From Tardiphaga sp. (GTDB taxonomy: Bacteria > Pseudomonadota > Alphaproteobacteria > Rhizobiales > Xanthobacteraceae): a stretch of DNA of 64,000 nucleotides. The translations under genes and the position numbers were made by a program. The stretch lies in contig NZ_JAQGJT010000151.1 in NCBI RefSeq assembly GCF_028290495.1, positions 33,168-97,167 on the forward strand. Direction: 5' to 3'. The notes beneath the pieces are model-generated. The model searched no databases. It had not been told where the DNA came from and was given only the letters and a program-made list of their open reading frames with translations. Positions 17,705 to 26,282 of the stretch are shown piece after piece (within the stretch, counting starts at the first letter, position 1; every line of letters starts with the position of its first letter).

Positions 17705-18514
17705 ATGGAAACAGACGTGATGAGTGAAGGCAACGAACGACGCTTTCGCACCTTGTTTATCTCCGACGTGCATCTGGGCGCCCGGGGTTCGCAAGCCGAC
17801 CGGCTGCTGGATTTTCTCCGCACCCACGACGCAGACACCATCTATCTCGTCGGCGACATCGTCGATGGCTGGGCGCTGAAGTCGGGCTGGCACTGGCCGC
17901 AATCCCACAATGACTTCGTGCAGAAGATGCTGCGCAAGGCGCGCAAGGGCGCCAAGATCATCTACGTGCCCGGCAACCACGACGAATTCCTGCGCAATTA
18001 TTACGGCACGCATTTCGGCGGCATCGACGTGGTCGAGACCGCGATCCACGAGGGCGTTGATGGCAGGCGCTATCTGGTGATCCACGGCGACATCTTCGAT
18101 CTCGTGGTGCAGAACGCGCGCTGGCTCGCCCATCTCGGCGATAAGGCCTACGATTTCGCGATCCAGATGAACCGTCTCGTCAATGCCTTCCGGAAATGGT
18201 TCGGCGTTCCGTACTGGTCGCTGTCGCAATGGGCCAAGCTGAAGGTCAAGAACGCCGTCAACTTCATCGGCGCGTTCGAGGAGACGCTGGCCACCGAAGC
18301 CCGCCGGCAAGGCGCCGACGGCGTCATCTGCGGCCACATCCACTATGCGACGATCCGCGACGAGCACGGCATCCGCTACATGAATTGCGGCGACTGGGTC
18401 GAGAGCTGCACGGCGCTCGTCGAGCATGAAGACGGCCGCTTCGAGATCATCACCTGGACCGATCCGTTGCACCGTGCCGCGCCGGTGCGCGCCGTCGCCG
18501 CAAAGGCCGCGTGA
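17705..18514 (+). CDS. PlcP-like metallophosphoesterase (phospholipid phosphodiesterase), LpxH-related
   Basis: 269-aa calcineurin-like phosphoesterase. Metal-binding motifs: DVHLG (residues about 19-23), GDIVDG near 55, GNHDE near 96, VIHGD near 126 and CGHIH near 206. It is often labelled UDP-2,3-diacylglucosamine diphosphatase, but the sequence style (KNAVNFIGAFEETLATEARR, NCGDWVESCTALVEHEDG) and the downstream Agt-like gene fit PlcP, which removes the head group of phosphatidylcholine to give diacylglycerol in phosphate-starved rhizobia and roseobacters. It overlaps the next gene by one base. ATG 17720 is an alternative start. Confidence 0.78.
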   Translation: METDVMSEGNERRFRTLFISDVHLGARGSQADRLLDFLRTHDADTIYLVGDIVDGWALKSGWHWPQSHNDFVQKMLRKARKGAKIIYVPGNHDEFLRNYYGTHFGGIDVVETAIHEGVDGRRYLVIHGDIFDLVVQNARWLAHLGDKAYDFAIQMNRLVNAFRKWFGVPYWSLSQWAKLKVKNAVNFIGAFEETLATEARRQGADGVICGHIHYATIRDEHGIRYMNCGDWVESCTALVEHEDGRFEIITWTDPLHRAAPVRAVAAKAA

Positions 18515-19563
18515 TGCGCATTCTCGTCGCCACCGATGCCTGGCACCCGCAGGTCAACGGCGTGGTGCGAACCCTGACGATGATGGCGGAAGCCGCCAGG
18601 GGTTTCGGCGTCGAGGTGAGTTTTCTCACGCCGCAATCGTTTCGCACCTTTGCACTGCCGAGTTACGCCGATCTGCGCGTTGCCTTTCCCGGCCGTCGCG
18701 AGATCGCGGGGCTGATCGAGAAAGCGCGGCCCGACAATATCCATATCGCCACCGAAGGCCCGATCGGCATGGCCGTGCGCGGCTATTGCCGGCGCCGCGG
18801 GATTCCGTTCACCACGAGCTTCCACACCCGCTTTCCGGAATATATCTCGGCGCGGTTGCCAATCCCGGAATCCTGGATCTGGGCGGCGCTGCGTCGTTTC
18901 CACGGTGCCAGTTCCGCGGTCATGGCGGCGACGCCGGCGTTGGTCCATGAATTGCGCAGCCGCGGCTTTCGCAACGTGGTGCTGTGGTCGCGCGGCGTCG
19001 ATGCTTCGATGTTTCATCCGCGCAAGGTCGATCTGGGTTTTCCGAAGCCAGTGTTCCTGTCGGTCGGTCGCGTCGCGGTCGAGAAAAATCTCGAAGCCTT
19101 CCTCGAACTCGATCTGCCCGGCAGCAAGGTCGTGGTCGGCGACGGCCCGGCGCGCGCTGCGCTGCAGGCGAAATATCCCAAAGCGTTCTTCCTCGGCGCG
19201 TTGCAGGGCGAGGCTTTGGCCGCGGCCTATGCCGGCGCTGACGTATTCGTGTTTCCGAGCAAGACCGACACGTTCGGCCTGGTGCTGCTGGAGGCGCTGG
19301 CGAGTGGCGTTCCGGTGGCAGCATTTCCGGTGACGGGACCGCGCGACGTGATCGGGGCGGCTCCGGTCGGCGTCCTCAGCGAGGATCTGCAGGAGGCCTG
19401 TCTCGGTGCGCTGAAATTGCTGCCGCAGGCCTGCCTGCGGTTTGCCGCGAGTCACACATGGGAAGCCTCCGCGCGGGCTTTTGTCAGCAATATCAGCCGG
19501 GTGCGCGCCGAACTCAGCGGCGACCCGGAAGCGCTTGCAAAGCAGCCCTCCGCCGCGACTTGA
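18514..19563 (+). CDS. Agt-like family 4 glycosyltransferase (diacylglycerol glycosyltransferase)
   Basis: 349-aa GT4 enzyme. The N-terminal acceptor domain opens with MRILVATDAWHPQVNGVVRTL; the C-terminal donor domain has SVGRVAVEKNLEAFL and the GT4 motif EX7E region VFPSKTDTFGLVLLEALASGVPVAAFPVTGP. The homologue next to PlcP (Agt in Agrobacterium) adds glucose or glucuronate to diacylglycerol, replacing phospholipid by glycolipid under phosphate limitation. Here UDP-glucuronate could come from the ugd product at 46.3-47.7 kb. The start is ATG 18514, coupled to the stop of the phosphoesterase; the track's GTG three bases earlier is possible. Confidence 0.78.
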   Translation: MRILVATDAWHPQVNGVVRTLTMMAEAARGFGVEVSFLTPQSFRTFALPSYADLRVAFPGRREIAGLIEKARPDNIHIATEGPIGMAVRGYCRRRGIPFTTSFHTRFPEYISARLPIPESWIWAALRRFHGASSAVMAATPALVHELRSRGFRNVVLWSRGVDASMFHPRKVDLGFPKPVFLSVGRVAVEKNLEAFLELDLPGSKVVVGDGPARAALQAKYPKAFFLGALQGEALAAAYAGADVFVFPSKTDTFGLVLLEALASGVPVAAFPVTGPRDVIGAAPVGVLSEDLQEACLGALKLLPQACLRFAASHTWEASARAFVSNISRVRAELSGDPEALAKQPSAAT

Positions 19564-19594
19564 TCGCCCGCAGTGTCGCGCGATACAACGCGGG

Positions 19595-20584
19595 ATGACA
19601 AATTCCCCTCTGCCGATTTCAGCCGCCGATATCGATGCCGCCGCTGCCGTCATCGCTCCCTATGCGGTGCGCACGCCGCTGCTGACGTCCCCCTCGCTCG
19701 ATGCGCTGACCGGTGCACGGGTATTCCTGAAGCCCGAAGTGCTGCAGCGAACCGGCTCGTTCAAGTTCCGCGGCGCTTTCAACAAGCTGTCGTCGATTCC
19801 GCAGGCCGAGCGCGCCGGTGGCGTGGTGGCGTTCTCGTCGGGCAATCACGCGCAGGGCGTCGCCGCCGCGGCGCAGATCCTGGGTATGCACGCGACCATC
19901 GTAATGCCCGCGGATTCGCCGCTCTCGAAGCGCGAGCGCACCAAGGGCTACGGCGCGGAAGTCGTGCTGTACGATCGCTATACCGAAGACCGCGAAGCCA
20001 TCGCCGCCGCCATCGCCGGCAAGCGTGGCGCGACGTTGGTGAAGCCCTATGACGATCCGTTCGTGATGGCCGGGCAGGGCACCGTCGGCCGCGAGATCGC
20101 GCAAGACATGGCTGCACTGGGGCTTACGCCCGACATCGTCGCGGCGCAGGCCTCCGGCGGCGGATTGGTCGCGGGCATCGCGATGGCCGTGAAGGCGAAG
20201 TTTCCCGATACCGCGATCATCGTCGCCGAGCCTGCCGGCTTCGACGATCACACGCTGTCGCTGCGCGCCGGCCGACCGGTGGCGCATAGCAACGAGGGCA
20301 AGACCTTCTGCGACGCACTGATGGCCCTGATGCCCGGCGAACTCACTTTCGCGGTCAACAGCCGCCTGCTGGCCGGTGGCGTCAGCGCGACGGATGCGGA
20401 AGTAGGCAGAGCGATGGCGTTTGCGTTCCGGGATCTGAAGCTGGTGGTCGAACCCGGCGGCGCCGTGGCGCTGGCGGCGCTGATGACCGGCAAGATCGAC
20501 GCACGCGGCAAGGTAGCGGTGATCGTGTTGTCCGGCGGTAACGTCGATGCGGATCTGTACGCGAAGGTTATCAACGCTGGCTGA
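19595..20584 (+). CDS. Threonine/serine dehydratase (catabolic type)
   Basis: 329-aa PLP fold-type II enzyme. The Schiff-base Lys lies in GSFKFRGAFNKL (about residue 54), with the phosphate/carboxylate loop SSGNHAQGVA near 78 and QASGGGLVAGIA near 180. It lacks the C-terminal ACT-like regulatory domain of biosynthetic IlvA, so it is of the catabolic/serine-racemase-like class. The product of threonine deamination is 2-oxobutyrate. It starts at ATG 19595 just after the glycosyltransferase gene; the reading frame seen upstream lies inside that gene. Confidence 0.88.
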   Translation: MTNSPLPISAADIDAAAAVIAPYAVRTPLLTSPSLDALTGARVFLKPEVLQRTGSFKFRGAFNKLSSIPQAERAGGVVAFSSGNHAQGVAAAAQILGMHATIVMPADSPLSKRERTKGYGAEVVLYDRYTEDREAIAAAIAGKRGATLVKPYDDPFVMAGQGTVGREIAQDMAALGLTPDIVAAQASGGGLVAGIAMAVKAKFPDTAIIVAEPAGFDDHTLSLRAGRPVAHSNEGKTFCDALMALMPGELTFAVNSRLLAGGVSATDAEVGRAMAFAFRDLKLVVEPGGAVALAALMTGKIDARGKVAVIVLSGGNVDADLYAKVINAG

Positions 20585-20694
20585 AGTGCAGGGCCGGGCT
20601 CAGGCCGAGCCCTCCCTCGCTCTTGCTTGGGTCCGGACACTGTCAAAGCTGGTAGTGGCGACGCCGAAGTTCTTGGCGAGCGGTGAATTGAACT

Positions 20695-21903
20695 CTACGA
20701 AAAGAACGCGATCTTTTCGGCCTGGGTCATGCGGCGGATCGGGGCGAGGGGATCGGCGGCCGGCGCGTTGGGATTCGAGATCACGCCATTGGCGATCAGC
20801 GCTGCGCCCAGCGAGGGATGATAGGCCAGTTCGGGCTGCGGTTCCGGCACGACGGCTGCGATTTGTACAGCCGGAGCCGAAGCGATGGCTGCCGACGTTG
20901 CCGCCGGCGCGGCGTAAGTTGGCGTCACTTCCGTCTCGGCGGGATGCAGCCCGCTGATTTCCGGCTCGTCCATCACCGGTTCGTCGATTTCCAGCTCCGC
21001 CGTCTCGGGCTCGCTGAAATCCTGCACGGCCATTTCCATCGCCACCAAGTCGAGCACGGCGAGGTCGTGGGCTTCGGCGTCAAGCGCAGCGGTCTCTGGC
21101 GCGGAAATCTCTGTCTCGGAAATCCCGGGCTCGGCGATCGCCACTTCTTCGACCGCCTGGGCCAATGATACTTCGGCGATGATGGCGGCGATTCCGGTGG
21201 TTGATTCCGCGATCGGGGCTGCGGCTTCAGCGGGCTTCGGTGCCACGGCCTGTTCGACGACCGGCTCCGGCGCCTTGAAGAGCGGCGTCACCGAGGCGCG
21301 CGCTTCCGCGGCCGGCGGCACGGGCTTCTCAGTCGCGGGCGGCGTTTCCGCCTTTGCGCTCGTCGCACTGCCATCGACGAGCTGTTCGATCCGCTGCATC
21401 AGCAAGTCATAGCTGGCGAGCACGGTCTCTCGGCCGTCGCTGTTGGCGTTCTGCTGGCCGGCCTCGATCGCCTTGACCTGGGTGTCCAGCAGATCGCAGA
21501 TTCGGGCGTCCGCGCCGCATTCGCGCAAGGTCCAGGCGATCTCGCGCACGATCCGCGCGCCGTTGTGGGCTGCGGTCAGGGTGTCGTCGGCCTCGGGCCG
21601 CGGCAGCGATTCGATGGCGGTGGCCTTGGCCTGGCGTATCGCGGTGCGGATTGCGCCGAGGGCGTCGCTGAGGCTGACAGCTTTGGGGGCCTGCTTCTCC
21701 GCCTTGAGGCTGGCTTCGATGCGCGCCACGGCTTCCATCACCATGCCGGTGTCGGTGTGGCGGTTGCGCTTGGCGTATTCGTTGAGGAACCAGCGGCCGC
21801 GCGCCGTCTCCATGAAGGCTTCACGGATCGCGTCATAGTCCGCTTCGCCCGGCACGTTGGGGCGGGCGGAAATCGGCGACAGGGCAAATGCTTCTTCGGG
21901 CAT
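20695..21903 (-). CDS. Uncharacterised conserved protein with low-complexity acidic tail
   Basis: 402-aa protein of unknown function. The N-terminal third is well ordered (residues 1-75, including AFMETARGRWFLNEYAKRNR and a helix VMEAVARIEASL), followed by a second helical part (residues about 90-190, RIVREIAWTLRECGADARIC, YDLLMQRIEQLVDG). From about 200 to 380 it is an Ala/Glu/Pro-rich disordered stretch, and it ends in a short conserved-looking tail (DPLAPIRRMTQAEKIAFFS). The N-terminus is of a type I associate with Rhizobiales chemotaxis/septation-adjacent hypotheticals, but I do not recognise a family. The start is MPEEAFALSP, overlapping no gene; it diverges from the MFS gene. Confidence 0.75.
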   Translation of the reverse strand: MPEEAFALSPISARPNVPGEADYDAIREAFMETARGRWFLNEYAKRNRHTDTGMVMEAVARIEASLKAEKQAPKAVSLSDALGAIRTAIRQAKATAIESLPRPEADDTLTAAHNGARIVREIAWTLRECGADARICDLLDTQVKAIEAGQQNANSDGRETVLASYDLLMQRIEQLVDGSATSAKAETPPATEKPVPPAAEARASVTPLFKAPEPVVEQAVAPKPAEAAAPIAESTTGIAAIIAEVSLAQAVEEVAIAEPGISETEISAPETAALDAEAHDLAVLDLVAMEMAVQDFSEPETAELEIDEPVMDEPEISGLHPAETEVTPTYAAPAATSAAIASAPAVQIAAVVPEPQPELAYHPSLGAALIANGVISNPNAPAADPLAPIRRMTQAEKIAFFS

Positions 21904-21977
21904 GGATAAACTCGCGGCGCAGATCGCTGCGCGGTATGTACGGTCAGCACGACCCCCAGCGAATCGCACTGGAACTG

Positions 21978-23192
21978 ATGATAGCCGAATCCGCTGCCCT
22001 GATCGCTTCGCAAATGCCGGGTCGGCGGTTCGCCGCACGGCTGGCGCTGTTCTATGCCGCGGTGTTCGGCACGGTCGGCACCTATCTGCCGTTCTTTCCG
22101 GTATGGCTGAAGGCGGTCGGCATCGATCCCTCCTGGATCGGTCTGATCACAGCGGTGCCGTCGGTGACGCGCTTCACGGTGCTGCCCTTCATCACGGGCC
22201 TCGCGGAAAAGCATCGTGCGCTGCGCGGCGCGATGATGGCGACGGCGTTTCTCGCTGCGCTCGGCTTCTCGGTGATCGGCTTGCTCGATACGCCCGTGCT
22301 GATCCTGATCGCCTTTGCGCTCACCGCCTGTGTCTGGACGCCTTTGGTGCCGTTGACCGACGGCTACGCGCTGAAGGGCGTGGCGCGCTATGGCCTGAAC
22401 TACGGGCCGATGCGGCTGTGGGGATCGGCGGCCTTCGTGGTCGGCGCGCTGGCCTGCGGGCTGCTGGTCGAGGTGATCGCGGCCAAGCACCTGATCTGGA
22501 TCATCGCCGGCATGGCGACGGTCGGCGCGCTGTCCAGCCTGCGGCTGCAGCCGATTTCGGCACCGGGGCCGGCGCGCGTAATGCTCCCTGCCACGTCGTT
22601 GCTGCGCGAGCGGGGCTTCCTCACCATCATGGCGGCGTCGGCGCTGATCCAGGGCAGCCACGCGACCTATTACACCTTCGCATCGATCAGCTGGCAGGGG
22701 GCGGGGGTGGGCGGGCTGACCATCGCGGGATTATGGTCACTTGGCGTCATCGCGGAGATCGTGGTGTTCGCCCTGTCGCCGCGCTTCACGCTGTCGCCGG
22801 CGCTGCTGGTGGTGCTCGGCGGCCTCAGCGGCCTGACGCGCTGGGTGATCACGGCGCAGCAGCCGGATATCGCGGTGCTCTCGGTGATCCAGTTGATGCA
22901 CGGCCTGACCTACGGGCTGACGCAGGTCGGCATCATGGGTCTGCTGGTGCGCCACGTGCCCGGCCACCTCACCGCCACCGCGCAGGGCTATCTCACCGCC
23001 TGCACCGGTATCGTGATGAGTTCGGCGGCGGTGGTCTCCGGGCTGATCTATGCGCGTTATGGCGAGGGCGCCTATTACGCGATGGCGGTGCTGGCGCTGG
23101 CCGGCGCCGCCACGATGTGGTTCGGCCGGCACCGCGCGGATACGCCCTATGCCGCAGCCGATCAGCCCCAGAGCGTGGCGTCCGGCGGATAG
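21978..23192 (+). CDS. MFS transporter, HcaT/PPP-like
   Basis: About 404-aa, twelve-helix MFS permease of the MFS_1-like (3-phenylpropionate/nucleoside:H+ symporter) type. It starts with LALFYAAVFGTVGTYLPFFPVWL and has the half-conserved loop TGLAEKHRALRGAMM, then YGLNYGPMRLWGSAAFVVGALACG. I prefer ATG 21978 (preceded by GGAA) over the track's start, which would add 30 uncharacteristic residues. The last 31 bp overlap the convergent epimerase gene. Substrate unknown; a peptide or aromatic acid would fit. Confidence 0.8.
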   Translation: MIAESAALIASQMPGRRFAARLALFYAAVFGTVGTYLPFFPVWLKAVGIDPSWIGLITAVPSVTRFTVLPFITGLAEKHRALRGAMMATAFLAALGFSVIGLLDTPVLILIAFALTACVWTPLVPLTDGYALKGVARYGLNYGPMRLWGSAAFVVGALACGLLVEVIAAKHLIWIIAGMATVGALSSLRLQPISAPGPARVMLPATSLLRERGFLTIMAASALIQGSHATYYTFASISWQGAGVGGLTIAGLWSLGVIAEIVVFALSPRFTLSPALLVVLGGLSGLTRWVITAQQPDIAVLSVIQLMHGLTYGLTQVGIMGLLVRHVPGHLTATAQGYLTACTGIVMSSAAVVSGLIYARYGEGAYYAMAVLALAGAATMWFGRHRADTPYAAADQPQSVASGG

Positions 23193-24166
23193 ATCGTGCT
23201 GTCGTCGTAGCGCAAGCCGCCGTCGCGATCCCCGGCGAGCAGCAGCGGGCCGTCGAGATCGACGAAACGCGCCTGTTGCGCGATCAGCATGGCCGGGGCC
23301 ATCGACAGCGAGGTCGCCACCATGCAGCCGACCATGATCTCGAAGCCCATCGCGTGTGCGGCGTCGGCCATCGCCAGCGCCGCGGTCAAGCCGCCGGCCT
23401 TGTCGAGCTTGATGTTGATGGCGTCGTAGCGGCCGCGCAGGCCGAGCAGCGAGGACAATTCATGCACGCTCTCGTCAGCGCAGACCGCCATCGGCCGGCG
23501 GATTTCGGCCAGTGCGTCGTCCTGTCCGGCCGGCAGCGGCTGCTCGACAAGGGTGACGCCGGCTTCCTCGCAGGCGGCGAGGTTGCGTTCGAGATTTTCC
23601 GGCGTCCAGGCCTCGTTGGCATCGACGATCAGCTCGCACTCATGCGCTTCCCGGCGCACGGCCTTGATGCGGGCGGCGTCGCCTTCGCCGCCAAGCTTGA
23701 TCTTGAGCAGCGGGCGGTAGGCGGCTTTCGCCGTCGCCGCGGCCATCGCATCGGGTGTGCCGAGCGAGATCGTAAAAGCGGTGGTGCAGGGGTGTGGGGC
23801 GACCCGTCCGAGCAGGTCCCAGATACGCCGTCCGGCCGCCTTGGCTTCCAGATCGAGCAGGGCGCAATCCAGCGCGTTGCGGGCGGCGCCCGCCGGCATC
23901 AGCACCTGCAAGGCCTGACGGTCGATGCCCCCCCTGAAGCGATCCTGCATGGCCAGGATGGCGGCCAGGGTCGCTTCCGGCGTCTCGCCATAACGCGCAT
24001 AGGGCACACATTCGCCGCGGCCGGTAAAATCGCCGCGGCTGATCTCGGCGACCACGGTGACCGCTTCGGTCTTGGCGCCGCGGCTGATGGTGAAAGCGCC
24101 GGCGATCGGCCAGCGTTCGATTCGGGCGCTGAGGAGGGCGGGGGCCGGTATTTTGAGGTCAGGCAA
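23162..24166 (-). CDS. L-Ala-D/L-Glu (dipeptide) epimerase, enolase superfamily
   Basis: About 334-aa member of the muconate-lactonising subgroup of enolases. Catalytic elements: KIKLGG (KxK base), VDANEAW, EQPLP and ADES metal ligands, and KLDKAGG (second Lys). This set matches dipeptide epimerases used in recycling murein peptides. No ATG fits the N-terminus; the best start is TTG 24166 (PDLKIPAPALLSARIERW), so the N-terminal boundary is uncertain. The upstream part of the track ORF is antisense to the Mla permease gene. It is convergent with, and overlaps, the MFS gene. Confidence 0.85.
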   Translation of the reverse strand: MPDLKIPAPALLSARIERWPIAGAFTISRGAKTEAVTVVAEISRGDFTGRGECVPYARYGETPEATLAAILAMQDRFRGGIDRQALQVLMPAGAARNALDCALLDLEAKAAGRRIWDLLGRVAPHPCTTAFTISLGTPDAMAAATAKAAYRPLLKIKLGGEGDAARIKAVRREAHECELIVDANEAWTPENLERNLAACEEAGVTLVEQPLPAGQDDALAEIRRPMAVCADESVHELSSLLGLRGRYDAINIKLDKAGGLTAALAMADAAHAMGFEIMVGCMVATSLSMAPAMLIAQQARFVDLDGPLLLAGDRDGGLRYDDSTIYPPDATLWG

Positions 24167-24356
24167 GGGAATGTCTCGTGGTGCCAGAGGCGGTGTATCG
24201 GACCACCTTTGCGTTAACAGAATAGAACCGTAGCTGCGTATAAGACTATCAGGACCGGTCGAACTTGTTTGAGTCGCATTATCAGTGTCTGACAGGTCTG
24301 GAATCGAGCCAGGAAGGCCGGTTGCGCGGATGCGCGGCCAGATGCAGGAGCAAGGT

Positions 24357-25490
24357 GTGAACGGCGGCCCGATACTTGAACAGATCGCCAAGGGCGATGG
24401 TCTGGCGTTGTGCGCTTCGGGGTCGTGGACGGCACGTTTCGCGCCGGCGCTCGAGCAGATCGTGTCCGATGCCGAGAAGCTGACCGGCAGCCGCCCCCAT
24501 ATTTTCATCGACGTCTCCGAAGTCTCCAAACTCGACACGTTCGGCGCCTGGCTGATCGAGCGGCTGCGCCGTAGCCTGACGAACGGCGGGGCCGAGGCCG
24601 AGATCGCCGGTCTGTCGGCGAATTATTCCAGCCTGGTCGACGAGGTGCGTCGCGTGCAGCCGGCGACGGCGCCGCAGGCGAAACCGTCGCCGCTGACCGG
24701 CACGCTCGACCTGATCGGCCGCAGCGTGTTCGGCGTCGGCGCGACCGTTATCGCGCTGGTCGGCATGATCGGCGCGGTGCTTGCCGCACTGGCGCGCGTG
24801 ATCCGCAATCCGTCGCGTTTCCGTTTCACCTCGATGGTGCACCACCTCGAACAGGTGTGCTGGAATGCCGTGCCGATCGTGGTGCTGATCACCTTCCTGA
24901 TCGGCTGCATCGTGGCCCAGCAGGGCATCTTTCATTTCCGCCAGTTCGGCGCCGACGTGTTCGTCGTCGACATGCTGGGCGTGCTGGTTCTGCGCGAACT
25001 CGGCGTGCTGCTGGTGGCGATCATGGTCGCCGGCCGCTCCGGCAGCGCCTACACTGCCGAACTCGGCTCGATGAAAATGCGCGAAGAGATCGATGCGCTG
25101 CGCACCATGGGCTTCGATCCGATCGAAGTACTGATCCTGCCGCGCATGATCGCGCTGGTGATCGGCCTGCCGATCCTGACCTTCCTCGGCGGCATCGCTG
25201 CGCTGTATGGCGGCGGGCTGGTGGCATGGACCTATGGCGGCGTCGATCCGGAAGCGTTTTTGGCGCGGTTGCGCGATGCGATCTCGATCAACCACTTTAC
25301 CGTCGGTATGCTGAAGGCGCCGGTGATGGCTGCCGTGATCGGCATCGTCGCCTGCGTCGAGGGACTGGCCGTGCAGGGCAGCGCGGAATCGCTGGGCCAG
25401 CACACCACCTCGTCGGTGGTGAAGGGAATCTTCTTCGTGATCGTGATGGACGGCGTGTTCGCGATCTTCTTCGCCGCGATCGGGATCTGA
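24357..25490 (+). CDS. mlaE: STAS-MlaE fusion permease of Mla-type lipid transporter
   Basis: Inner-membrane permease with an N-terminal STAS domain (about residues 10-105; DVSEVSKLDTFGAWLIERL) fused to MlaE (VLRELGVLLVAIMVAGRSGSAYTAELGSMKMREEIDALRTMG). In Gammaproteobacteria the STAS subunit (MlaB) is separate; the fusion is common in alphaproteobacteria. With MlaF and MlaD it moves phospholipids between the membranes. The start is unsettled: GTG 24357 has AGGAG six bases upstream, while ATG 24330, ATG 24342 and GTG 24285 also keep the frame. It is followed after 2 bp by mlaF. Confidence 0.88.
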   Translation: MNGGPILEQIAKGDGLALCASGSWTARFAPALEQIVSDAEKLTGSRPHIFIDVSEVSKLDTFGAWLIERLRRSLTNGGAEAEIAGLSANYSSLVDEVRRVQPATAPQAKPSPLTGTLDLIGRSVFGVGATVIALVGMIGAVLAALARVIRNPSRFRFTSMVHHLEQVCWNAVPIVVLITFLIGCIVAQQGIFHFRQFGADVFVVDMLGVLVLRELGVLLVAIMVAGRSGSAYTAELGSMKMREEIDALRTMGFDPIEVLILPRMIALVIGLPILTFLGGIAALYGGGLVAWTYGGVDPEAFLARLRDAISINHFTVGMLKAPVMAAVIGIVACVEGLAVQGSAESLGQHTTSSVVKGIFFVIVMDGVFAIFFAAIGI

Positions 25491-25492
25491 CC

Positions 25493-26263
25493 ATGCTGGC
25501 TGCGACGAAAGACCCGATCATCCGCGTCCGCGACCTCACGGTCGCCTTCGGCGAACGGCGTGTGCTCAAAGGCCTCGATCTGGAGGTTAGCCGCGGTGAG
25601 ATTCTCGGCTTCGTCGGCGCGTCCGGCGCCGGCAAGTCGGTGTTGATGCGGACCATCATCGGGCTGGTGCCGAAGGTCTCTGGCAACATCGAGGTGTTCG
25701 GCATTGATCTCGATGCCACTGATACCGTGGAGCGTCGCGGCGTGGAGCGGCGCTGGGGCATTCTGTTCCAGCACGGCGCGTTGTTCTCCTCGCTCAGCGT
25801 GCGGCAGAACGTGCAATTCCCGATCCGCGAATACCTCAAAGTATCCGAGCGACTGCTCGACGAGATCACGATTGCCAAGCTGGCGATGGTCGGTCTGAAG
25901 GCCGACGTCGCCGACCGGATGCCGTCGGAACTGTCGGGCGGCATGATCAAGCGCGTGGCGCTGGCGCGGGCGCTGGCACTCGATCCTGAAATCGTGTTCC
26001 TCGACGAGCCGACCTCCGGGCTCGACCCGATCGGCGCCGGCGAGTTCGACGAACTGGTGCGCACGCTGCAGCGAACTTTGGGCCTGACCGTTTTCATGGT
26101 AACCCACGATCTGGACAGCCTGCATACTGCCTGTGACCGGATCGCGGTTTTGGGCGATGGCAAGATCATCGCACACGGCACGATGGACGACATGCTGGCT
26201 TCGCAGCATCCCTGGCTACAGGAATACTTCCACGGCAAGCGCGCGCGCGCCGTCCTCGCTTAG
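25493..26263 (+). CDS. mlaF: Mla-type lipid transporter ATPase
   Basis: 256-aa ATPase of the MlaF (Ttg2A) family. Walker A is GASGAGKS (residues about 43-50), the Q loop is LFQHGALFSSLSV, the signature is LSGGMIKRVALARALA, and Walker B is IVFLDEPTSGLDP. The MIKRVALARA form after LSGG is typical of MlaF. It begins 2 bp after the permease stop and ends 19 bp before mlaD, clearly cotranscribed. Confidence 0.93.
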   Translation: MLAATKDPIIRVRDLTVAFGERRVLKGLDLEVSRGEILGFVGASGAGKSVLMRTIIGLVPKVSGNIEVFGIDLDATDTVERRGVERRWGILFQHGALFSSLSVRQNVQFPIREYLKVSERLLDEITIAKLAMVGLKADVADRMPSELSGGMIKRVALARALALDPEIVFLDEPTSGLDPIGAGEFDELVRTLQRTLGLTVFMVTHDLDSLHTACDRIAVLGDGKIIAHGTMDDMLASQHPWLQEYFHGKRARAVLA

Positions 26264-26282
26264 TTATACTGGAGTTGGTTTG

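Noticed and set aside
17705-18514. Calling the metallophosphoesterase LpxH
   Set aside because: The phosphoesterase motifs are shared, but the coupling to an Agt-like glycosyltransferase and the neighbouring PmtA fit PlcP better; lipid A genes are absent here.
21857-24217. 786-aa + strand ORF spanning the MFS and epimerase genes
   Set aside because: It is out of frame with the clear MFS protein and antisense to the dipeptide epimerase; no family features are present.
24857-26263. 468-aa ORF start upstream of MlaF
   Set aside because: The part before 25493 is an out-of-frame reading of the MlaE gene; the MlaF start is the ATG two bases after the MlaE stop.
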